Source: Achromobacter pestifer
GTDB taxonomy: Bacteria > Pseudomonadota > Gammaproteobacteria > Burkholderiales > Burkholderiaceae_B
Assembly: GCF_013267355.1 (NCBI RefSeq)
Contig: NZ_CP053985.1
Location: forward strand, 1,550,001-1,614,000
Direction: 5' to 3'
Length of the DNA stretch: 64,000 bases
Part shown: positions 57,980 to 64,000 of the stretch, in pieces
How positions within the stretch are numbered: the first letter of the stretch is position 1
How the letters are laid out: each line of letters opens with the position of its first letter
Program-made: the position numbers and the translations under genes
Notes under the pieces: model-generated
Database searches by the model: none
What the model saw: only the letters and a program-made list of their open reading frames with translations
Told to the model about the DNA's origin: nothing

Positions 57980-58813
57980 CTAGAAGCCGGTGGTTTCGCC
58001 CGCCTGGGCCAGTACCAGCCGGGCTCGCGCGATGACGGGCGCGTCGACCATCTTGCCGTCCAGCATGAAGGTGCCGGCCGCGGTGTCGCGGTGCGTGGCG
58101 ATGACGCGGCGCGCCCATGCCAGCTCTTGCGCCGCGGGCACGAAGGCCGCATGGATCACCGGGACCTGCGTGGGATGGATGCACAGCATGCCGCCAAAAC
58201 CCATCTGCTGCGCGCGGCCGGCGGCATGCGCCAGCCCGGCCTGGTCCTGCACGCCCGGAAACACGCCGTCCAGCGCGGGCGCCAGTCCGGCGGCACGGCT
58301 GTGCAGCAGCACCTGCACGCGCGCCTGGTCCAGCACGGTTTGCGCACCCGGCGTATCGGGCGTCAACCCCATGTCCAGGCCATAGTCCAGGCTGCCGAAC
58401 GCCAGGCGCTCCACGCCGGGCGTGGCGGCGACCTCGGCGGCGTTGAGCATGCCCTGGGCGGTTTCCAGGATGGGAATCACCCGCAGGCCCGCCTGGACCA
58501 CATGGCGCACCTGCGCCAGGCTCTCGGCCTTGGGCAGCAGCACGCCGGCCACCCCTGGCTTGCCGCGGCAGGCCTTCAGGTCGTCGTCATGCCAGGAGGT
58601 GGAGGCATCGTTGATCCGCACCCACAGCCGCGCGCCGGGATGCGTCCCCAGGAAATCGCACAGCGCTTCCCGGGCGGACGCCTTGGCCAGATGCTCCACC
58701 GCGTCTTCCAGATCGACGATGACGGCGTCGGCGCCGGCCGCCAGCGCCTTGGGTATGCGCTCGGGACGTGACGCCGGCACAAACAGCGCGCTACGGACAA
58801 CGGGATGCGTCAC
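57980..58813 (-). CDS. CitE-like CoA lyase, probably (S)-citramalyl-CoA lyase
   Basis: A 277-residue HpcH/HpaI-CitE fold protein: SALFVPASRPERIPKALAAGADAVIVDLEDAV near residues 8-39, the substrate Arg in WVRIND, the metal Glu in PILETAQGM, FGSLDYGLDMG and CIHPTQVPVIH. It should cleave citramalyl-CoA to pyruvate and acetyl-CoA. The start is GTG at 58813, overlapping the CoA-transferase stop as GTGA. The neighbours, a CoA-transferase and a MaoC-type hydratase, give the three steps of itaconate degradation (Ict, Ich, Ccl). Malyl-CoA or other CitE-like activity is the alternative. Confidence 0.78.
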   Translation of the reverse strand: MTHPVVRSALFVPASRPERIPKALAAGADAVIVDLEDAVEHLAKASAREALCDFLGTHPGARLWVRINDASTSWHDDDLKACRGKPGVAGVLLPKAESLAQVRHVVQAGLRVIPILETAQGMLNAAEVAATPGVERLAFGSLDYGLDMGLTPDTPGAQTVLDQARVQVLLHSRAAGLAPALDGVFPGVQDQAGLAHAAGRAQQMGFGGMLCIHPTQVPVIHAAFVPAAQELAWARRVIATHRDTAAGTFMLDGKMVDAPVIARARLVLAQAGETTGF

Positions 58814-60003
58814 ACGACCTCCGATACATGGAACTGCGCCACCTTATCGGGCGCGTATCCCAATGATGCTAGCACCGCATCGGTGTTTTGGCCCACCGCG
58901 GGCACCGCCGCCATGCGCGGGGCAAAAGCGTTGCTGCTGGCCGGGGGCAGCAGCGCAGGCAGAACGCCAGCGGGGCTGTCCACCTGGCTCCAGCGGCCGC
59001 GGGCCTGCAGCTGCGGGTGCGCCCAGACGCCGGCCATGTCGTTGACGCGCGCATTGGCGATCTGCGCGTCCTCCAGCCGCTGCGTCACCTGCTCGATGGA
59101 CAGGTCGGCGAAGGCGGCCACGATCAGCGCGCGCAGGTCGTCGCGGTTGGCGGTGCGCAGCGAATTGGAGATGAAGCGCGGGTCTTCCGCGAGTTCGGCC
59201 TGGCGCAGCACCTGGGCGCAGAACACGCGCCATTCGCGCTCGTTCTGCAGGCCCAGCATGATGGTGGCGCCGCCGGCCACGGGGAACGGGCCGTAGGGAT
59301 AGATGGACGCATGGGCCGCGCCCGCCCGCGCTGGCGGCGTGGCGCCGTCGAAGGCGTAGTACATGGGGAAGCCCATCCACTCCACCATGCTCTCCAGCAT
59401 GGAGACGTCCAGGCGGCTGCCCAGGCCTGTCTTCTGCCGCAGCAGCAAGGCGTTCAGGATGGCCGAATAGGCGTACATGCCGGCGGCGATGTCGGCGATG
59501 GAGCAGCCGGCCTTGACCGGATCGTCCTTGGTGCCGGTCACCGACAGGAAGCCGCTTTCGCTCTGGATCAGCAGGTCGTAGGCCTTCTTGTCCTGATAGG
59601 GCCCGCCTTCGCCGTAGCCCGAGATGTCGCAGACGATCAGTCGCGGGTACTTCTTGTGCAGGGCATCAAAAGACAGGCCCAGACGCGCGGCGGCGCCGGG
59701 CGCCAGGTTCTGCACCAGCACGTCGGCCGTTTCCAGCAGGCGTTCCATGATGCCGCCCGCCTCCTCGCGCTTGAGGTCCAGCGTCAGGCTTTCCTTCGAC
59801 CGGTTGGTCCAGACGAAATGCGAGGACAGGCCGCGCACGCGCTCGTCGTAGCCGCGGGCAAAATCTCCGCCGCCGGGGCGCTCGATCTTGATGACGCGTG
59901 CGCCCATGTCCGCCAGCTGGCGGGTGCAGAACGGCGCGGCGATGGCGTGTTCCAGGCTGACGACGGTGATGCCGTCCAGGGGACGGGGGGCCTCTATGCT
60001 CAT
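58810..60003 (-). CDS. CaiB/BaiF family III CoA-transferase, probably itaconate/mesaconate CoA-transferase
   Basis: A 397-residue family III CoA-transferase: ITVVSLEHAIAAPFCTRQLADMGARVIKIERPGGGDFARGYD near residues 11-52, VLVQNLAPGAAARLGLSFD, and GYGEGGPYQDKKAYDLLIQSESG with the catalytic Asp. It shares four-base overlaps with both neighbours, a MaoC-type hydratase upstream and a CitE-like lyase downstream. That trio is the known itaconate route, so it probably moves CoA from succinyl-CoA onto itaconate or mesaconate. Specificity among C5 acids is inferred from context alone. Confidence 0.82.
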   Translation of the reverse strand: MSIEAPRPLDGITVVSLEHAIAAPFCTRQLADMGARVIKIERPGGGDFARGYDERVRGLSSHFVWTNRSKESLTLDLKREEAGGIMERLLETADVLVQNLAPGAAARLGLSFDALHKKYPRLIVCDISGYGEGGPYQDKKAYDLLIQSESGFLSVTGTKDDPVKAGCSIADIAAGMYAYSAILNALLLRQKTGLGSRLDVSMLESMVEWMGFPMYYAFDGATPPARAGAAHASIYPYGPFPVAGGATIMLGLQNEREWRVFCAQVLRQAELAEDPRFISNSLRTANRDDLRALIVAAFADLSIEQVTQRLEDAQIANARVNDMAGVWAHPQLQARGRWSQVDSPAGVLPALLPPASSNAFAPRMAAVPAVGQNTDAVLASLGYAPDKVAQFHVSEVV

Positions 60004-60830
60004 TCGGTAAACCTCAGTTCGGCTTGGTGGGCCAGCGTGCCGTCCTGCTCGGCCCAGAGCTGGGCCACGCCCGGCTCGGTCAAGCGGCCAGCCACCTGGA
60101 AGGGGGTGGGCGCGATCAGCGGCCGCAGGCCGCGATACGACAGATGGGTCAGGCGCGCCTGCGGATGGGCGCGGGTAAAGGCGGCGACCATCTCCGTGGC
60201 GATGAGCGGACCGTGCACCACCAGCCCGGGGTAGCCCTCGGTGCCGGTCACGTAGGGATGGTCGTAATGGATGCGGTGGCCGTTGAAGGTCACCGCCGAA
60301 TAGCGGAACAGCAGCACCGGCGACGGCTCGACGGTATCGCGCCACTGCGCCTGCGGCGCGGGTTCGCTGCCCGTGAGCTTGGGCGGGGTCGGCTGGCGGT
60401 AGACGATGTCCTGCTCTTCGTGGATGGCGACTTCGCCTTCCTGGCGGAACTCGTGGCGCACGGTCACGAACAGCAGCGCGCCGGTGCGCCCCGTCTTTTC
60501 CTTGACGTCGATCACGGTGGATTCGCGCTCAGCCGGCACGCCGACCCTCAGCGGCCGGCGGAATTCGACCCGGCCGCCGGCCCACATGCGATTGCGGTCC
60601 TGGGCCGGCGGCAGGAAGCCGCCGCGCGCCGGATGGCCATCCGTCCCCAGCCCGTCCATGTCCACCGTGGAAATGAAAAACGCCCATTGCCACAGCGGCG
60701 GCAAGGCATCGCCCTGCGCCGGCGCGGGGCCGCCCAGGGTAGCCGCGATGCGCGCGGCGTGGCCCGGGTCCATGGCGTCCGCCTTGCGTTCGCCGCTGCC
60801 GATCCACGCGGCCGGATCTGTAGATGTCAT
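60000..60830 (-). CDS. MaoC/FAS1-type dehydratase, probably itaconyl-CoA or mesaconyl-C4-CoA hydratase
   Basis: A 276-residue double hot-dog hydratase of the mesaconyl-C4-CoA hydratase family. Its N-terminal half has LPPLWQWAFFISTVDMDGLGTDGHPARGGFLPP, and the C-terminal half has the hydratase motif FRYSAVTFNGHRIHYDHPYV with catalytic Asp/His positions (YDHPY), then YPGLVVHGPLIATEM. It likely hydrates itaconyl-CoA or mesaconyl-C4-CoA to citramalyl-CoA. Start at 60830 is preferred to 60869 because the family N terminus fits there. It is the first gene of the operon, divergent from a LysR gene. Confidence 0.8.
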   Translation of the reverse strand: MTSTDPAAWIGSGERKADAMDPGHAARIAATLGGPAPAQGDALPPLWQWAFFISTVDMDGLGTDGHPARGGFLPPAQDRNRMWAGGRVEFRRPLRVGVPAERESTVIDVKEKTGRTGALLFVTVRHEFRQEGEVAIHEEQDIVYRQPTPPKLTGSEPAPQAQWRDTVEPSPVLLFRYSAVTFNGHRIHYDHPYVTGTEGYPGLVVHGPLIATEMVAAFTRAHPQARLTHLSYRGLRPLIAPTPFQVAGRLTEPGVAQLWAEQDGTLAHQAELRFTE

Positions 60831-60980
60831 GCCGATATCCTCTGCTGGGGTTTTTACAGCCTGAAGCATGCCCGCAAGCCGTCCCGCTTGTGAATTCGTT
60901 TTTGCTCAAGGAGGGGTTTGCGGCGCCTGAATCGGGCGCCCGCCTCCCAGCCCGCCACCTCGCGCCGTAATATATGGGCC

Positions 60981-61874
60981 ATGCACTTCGACCTCGCCGA
61001 CCTACGCCTGTTCATCCACATCGCCGAATCCCCCAGCCTGACCCAGGCTGCCAAGCGGGCGCACCTGTCCCTGGCGGCCGTCAGCGTGCGCATCAAGGCG
61101 CTGGAGAACCAGCTCGGCACCCGCCTGCTGTACCGCGACAGCCGCGGCGTGGAAATCACGCCCGCGGGCCAGAAGCTGTTGCAGCACGCGCGGGTCATCA
61201 TGCGCCAGGTGGACCACCTGAAACATGACTTCCAGGAGCAGGCCGACGGCGACGCCGGCCACATCCGCATCTTCGCCAACACCACGGCGGTCACGGAATT
61301 CATGCCGGACATCCTGGCGCAGTTCCTGTCCGGCCACCCCGGCGTCACGGTGGACCTGCAGGAACGCCTGACCCGCGACATCGTGCGCGGCGTGCTGGAC
61401 GGCACCACCGACCTGGGCATCGTGGCCGGTCCGGTGGACGCGCCCGAATTGCAGACCATCCACTTCAGCACCGACAAGCTGGTGCTGGTGGTGCCCAACG
61501 GCCATCCGCTGCAAGACCAGGAAAAGATCAAGCTGGCCGAGGCGGTGCGCTATCCCTTCATCACCATGCACGAAGGCTCCACCCTGGTCGCCTTCCTGCG
61601 CGACCAGCTGGAACAGGTCGGCCAGCGCCTGCCCCAGCGCATCCAGCTCTACAGCTTCGATTCCATCTGCCGGATGGTGCAGGCGGGCGTGGGCATCGGC
61701 GTCATCCCCGACTCCGCGGCGCGGCGCTATGGCGCCGACATGAAGCTGCGCGTAGTCGAGCTGGACGAGCCCTGGGTGGTGCGCGAACGCAAGCTGCTGG
61801 TGCGCGACATCGACGCCCTGCCAGGCTGCGCGCGCGAACTCATCCAACAGATCCAGGCGACGCGGACGCCCTGA
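60981..61874 (+). CDS. LysR family regulator divergent from the C5-dicarboxylate operon
   Basis: A 297-residue LysR protein with its helix-turn-helix at residues 5-40 (LADLRLFIHIAESPSLTQAAKRAHLSLAAVSVRIKALENQL), followed by LLYRDSRGVEITPAGQ and an effector domain with GVGIGVIPDSAARRYG. It is divergent from the hydratase-transferase-lyase operon (150 bases apart), the position of RipR-type regulators beside itaconate genes. The effector, possibly itaconate, is inferred. ATG at 60981 fits the family start although the frame opens at 60918. The ribosome site is weak. Confidence 0.85.
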   Translation: MHFDLADLRLFIHIAESPSLTQAAKRAHLSLAAVSVRIKALENQLGTRLLYRDSRGVEITPAGQKLLQHARVIMRQVDHLKHDFQEQADGDAGHIRIFANTTAVTEFMPDILAQFLSGHPGVTVDLQERLTRDIVRGVLDGTTDLGIVAGPVDAPELQTIHFSTDKLVLVVPNGHPLQDQEKIKLAEAVRYPFITMHEGSTLVAFLRDQLEQVGQRLPQRIQLYSFDSICRMVQAGVGIGVIPDSAARRYGADMKLRVVELDEPWVVRERKLLVRDIDALPGCARELIQQIQATRTP

Positions 61875-61889
61875 CGGCGCACCGCCCGC

Positions 61890-62711
61890 TCAGGTACCGG
61901 TGAATGCCGGCGGGCGCTTCTGCGCGAACGCCCGCATGCCTTCCAGGTAATCATCGGTATAGCCGAGTTCACGCTGCAAGCGGCACTCCAGGTCGAACTG
62001 CTGCGCCAGCGTATTGCCGCTGGACGCGTGCAGCGCGGCCTTGGTGGCCCCATACGCGCGGGTAGGACCCGCCGCCAGCGTATCGGCGACTTCGGCCAGC
62101 GTGTCCGCCAGCGCCTCGTCCGGCACCACGCGCCAGATCAGCCCCCACGCTTCCGCCTGCCTGGCGCTGAGCGCTTCACCGAACAGCGCGGCGCCCATGG
62201 CCCGGGCGGAACCCACCAGCCGCGGCAGAAACCAGGTGCCGCCGGCGTCCGGCAGCAGGCCTATCTTGCTGAAGGCCTGGATGAAGCGCGCCGACTCCAC
62301 CGCGAACACCACGTCGCAAGCCAGCGCCAGGCTGGCGCCCGCGCCGGCCGCGACGCCGTTCATCACGCACACCACCGGCACCGGCAACGCACGCAGCCGA
62401 GTGATCAGCGGCCTGTAGCATTGCTCCAGGATCAGGCTCAGGTCGCGGCGCGCGCCGTCTTCGGCGGGCTTGCGCTCGCCGAGATCCTGGCCCGCGCAAA
62501 AGCCCCGCCCCGCGCCGGTGATGATCAGCCCGCGCAGGCTGCTGTCGGCCTCCATGGCGTCCAGCGCCCGCGCCAGCTCGGCGTGCATGACTTCCGTGAA
62601 GCTGTTCAGCCGGTCCGGCCGGTTCAGCGTGATGAGGCCCACGCCCCGCTCCAGCGTGAAGCGGATCTGGGTGTAGCCGCCATCGGCCTGGGTCGCCGCC
62701 GCCGCGCTCAT
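61890..62711 (-). CDS. Enoyl-CoA hydratase/isomerase (PaaG-like)
   Basis: A 273-residue crotonase with RPDRLNSFTEVMHAELARAL near residues 31-50, GRGFCAGQDLGERK, the oxyanion segment MNGVAAGAGASLALACD, and KIGLLPDAGGTWFLPRLVG with the catalytic-loop Asp typical of PaaG-type isomerases. PaaG isomerises epoxy-phenylacetyl-CoA; here the neighbours are acyl-CoA dehydrogenases and no paa genes are present, so a general or unrelated acyl-CoA role is as likely. Its start overlaps the dehydrogenase stop as ATGA, making one operon. Convergent with the LysR gene 15 bases away. Confidence 0.85.
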   Translation of the reverse strand: MSAAAATQADGGYTQIRFTLERGVGLITLNRPDRLNSFTEVMHAELARALDAMEADSSLRGLIITGAGRGFCAGQDLGERKPAEDGARRDLSLILEQCYRPLITRLRALPVPVVCVMNGVAAGAGASLALACDVVFAVESARFIQAFSKIGLLPDAGGTWFLPRLVGSARAMGAALFGEALSARQAEAWGLIWRVVPDEALADTLAEVADTLAAGPTRAYGATKAALHASSGNTLAQQFDLECRLQRELGYTDDYLEGMRAFAQKRPPAFTGT

Positions 62712-63820
62712 GCCAGTTCCTCCAGCACGGCCAGTTGTTCGGCCGTATCGCCCAGCAGCTGGTCGACGACAGTCAGCCGCTTGAAGTAGTCGCCCACGTC
62801 CAGCTCGTCGGTCATGCCCATGCCGCCATGCAGCTGCACCGCCAGTTGCGCCACCAGGCGTCCGGCGCGCGCGGCTTCCAGCTTGGCCGAGGCGATCATG
62901 CGGCGGCGCTGCGCGGCGTCGGTTTCGGACAGGCCGGCCACCGCCACATAGGCCATGGACAAGGCCAACTCCTTGGCCACCAGCATCTCCGCCAGGCGAT
63001 GCTGCAAGGCCTGGAACGAAGCCAGCGGCTGGCCGAACTGCTTGCGCGCCTTCAGGTAGTCGACGGTGATCTCCAGCAGCCGCTCCATCGCGCCGGCGGC
63101 ATGCGCGCAGAGCGCGGCCGTGCCCCACTGCAAGGACTGCGCCAGGGCCTGGTCGGCGGCGGCGCCTTCGGCCAGCAAGGCCTCGGGCGGCAGGCTGACC
63201 GCGTCCAGGTCCAACCGGGCGCAGCGCGCGCCGTCCAGCGTGGGCGTATCGGTGATCCGCAGCCCCGCCGTATCGGCCGGCACTGCCAGCAACAGCGTCT
63301 GGCCCTCATCGCCGCGCGCGCTGACCAGCCAGGCCGTGGCCGCCGCGCCATGCCAGACCAGATGCTTGACGCCCTCCAGCCGCCAGCCTTCGGCCGTCCT
63401 GCTGGCGCGGCAATCGCGCGGATCGGCGTCGTAGCGGCGGCCAGGTTCCTGGTAGGCCACACTGACGATGGCGTCGCCCGAGGCGATGGCCGGCAGCCAC
63501 AGGCCCGGCGCCTCGCCGCCGCAAGCCTCGATCAGCGCGGCGCCCATGACCGCGCTGGGGATGACCGGCTCGGACACCAGTCCGCGTCCCAGCTCCACGT
63601 GCACGGGCAGCAGGCTGGCGGGCACTTCGCCAAAACCGCCGAAATCCTGCGGGATGGTCAGGCCCAGCACGCCCAATTCGGCCAGAGCGGCCCAGGCATC
63701 GGCATCCAGCTTGCCCGCGGCCTGCCGGGCGCGGCGGCGCGGGTGCGTCCATTCCTGGTCCACCAGGCGCCGCAAGCTGTCGGCCAGCATGCGTTGTTCT
63801 TCGGTATAGATGAAATCCAT
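62708..63820 (-). CDS. Acyl-CoA dehydrogenase family protein
   Basis: A 370-residue acyl-CoA dehydrogenase of the divergent, CaiA/pimeloyl-type small subunit kind: FIYTEEQRMLADSLRRLVD at the start, LTIPQDFGGFGEVPASLLPV, RKQFGQPLASFQALQHRLAEMLV and LHGGMGMTDELDVGDYFKRL. In the middle domain the usual ...TEPxxGSD segment reads YQEPGRRYDAD, so this may be the non-catalytic member of a heteromer with the next dehydrogenase, as in PimC/PimD-type pairs. It precedes the crotonase (4-base overlap). The second dehydrogenase lies 34 bases upstream. Confidence 0.83.
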   Translation of the reverse strand: MDFIYTEEQRMLADSLRRLVDQEWTHPRRRARQAAGKLDADAWAALAELGVLGLTIPQDFGGFGEVPASLLPVHVELGRGLVSEPVIPSAVMGAALIEACGGEAPGLWLPAIASGDAIVSVAYQEPGRRYDADPRDCRASRTAEGWRLEGVKHLVWHGAAATAWLVSARGDEGQTLLLAVPADTAGLRITDTPTLDGARCARLDLDAVSLPPEALLAEGAAADQALAQSLQWGTAALCAHAAGAMERLLEITVDYLKARKQFGQPLASFQALQHRLAEMLVAKELALSMAYVAVAGLSETDAAQRRRMIASAKLEAARAGRLVAQLAVQLHGGMGMTDELDVGDYFKRLTVVDQLLGDTAEQLAVLEELA

Positions 63821-63854
63821 GCGTCGTCTTCCTGTCGGATTGCGCGAGGCCGGG

Positions 63855-64000
63855 CTACAGGCCCAGCACCAGGCGGGCGATGATGCCCTTCTGCACTTCG
63901 GTGGTGCCGCCGTAGATCGAGGTCTTGCGCATGTCGGCATAGCCCGCGCCGGCCGCGGCCGCAAGTTCAGGCCCCGGACCGCTGTATCCCTGGTCTGCCT
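63855..64000 (-). CDS. Acyl-CoA dehydrogenase (C-terminal end, cut by window)
   Basis: Only the last 48 codons are in the window. They include ADMRKTSIYGGTTEVQKG and end in ARLVLGL, the acyl-CoA dehydrogenase C-terminal motif in which YGGT replaces the YEGT of classical enzymes and ends the FAD site. The gene continues beyond base 64000. It lies 34 bases upstream of the second dehydrogenase on the same strand and is probably its partner subunit. Confidence 0.85.
   Translation of the reverse strand, partial: ADQGYSGPGPELAAAAGAGYADMRKTSIYGGTTEVQKGIIARLVLGL

Overview
The window looks like a chromosomal segment of a high-GC betaproteobacterium of the Alcaligenaceae, most like Achromobacter or Bordetella. 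This is judged from gene content: Bug-type solute receptors beside CaiB/BaiF CoA-transferases, many LysR regulators, a mutL-miaA-purM-hda-pcnB-folK housekeeping block, and uniformly G/C-rich codon use. No tRNA, rRNA, CRISPR array, transposase or phage gene was found.

Layout. 1-3.5 kb: the end of a branched-chain amino acid ABC transporter (livG', livF), a family 2 glycosyltransferase, a LysR regulator and a 42-residue very basic small protein. 3.7-6.1 kb: an iclR-aldolase-kinase operon for 2-keto-3-deoxy sugar acids. 6.3-14 kb: a 1920-residue head-to-tail double UvrA with a LexA-type box upstream, followed closely by pabB and a pabC-like gene (folate). 13.9-17.1 kb: a NahR/NagR-type regulator divergent from a salicylate 5-hydroxylase-like oxygenase (large and small subunits, Rieske ferredoxin), with a possible 17-codon leader; the reductase gene is absent. 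17.1-18 kb: tcdA.

18.0-23.0 kb is the most unusual part. Two inverted copies of a roughly 300-bp structured repeat bracket a four-gene, lower-GC catabolic block: two CaiB/BaiF CoA-transferases (one lacking the catalytic Asp), an enoyl-CoA hydratase and a divergent IclR regulator. The hairpin arms of the two repeats differ in sequence, but each copy is self-complementary, so the stems covary.

23-34.9 kb: a macA-macB-nodT tripartite efflux operon, an MFS transporter, a ChaC-like enzyme, pdxH, a flavin reductase, an LhgO-like oxidase, purU and a SulP anion transporter. 35-45 kb: acyl-CoA catabolic genes (AidB-like dehydrogenase, Bug receptor, CoA-transferase) with a LysR gene, a gamma-glutamyltranspeptidase, another LysR gene, another Bug receptor and an AEC transporter. 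45-57 kb: fumC with a Fur-like site, tsaE (carrying a strikingly AT-rich patch), amiC, dedA, mutL, miaA, purM, hda, a HAD phosphatase, pcnB and folK. 57-64 kb: a likely itaconate/C5-dicarboxylate degradation operon (hydratase, CoA-transferase, citramalyl-CoA lyase, sugar kinase) with a divergent LysR gene, then an enoyl-CoA hydratase/isomerase and two acyl-CoA dehydrogenases, the last cut by the window edge.
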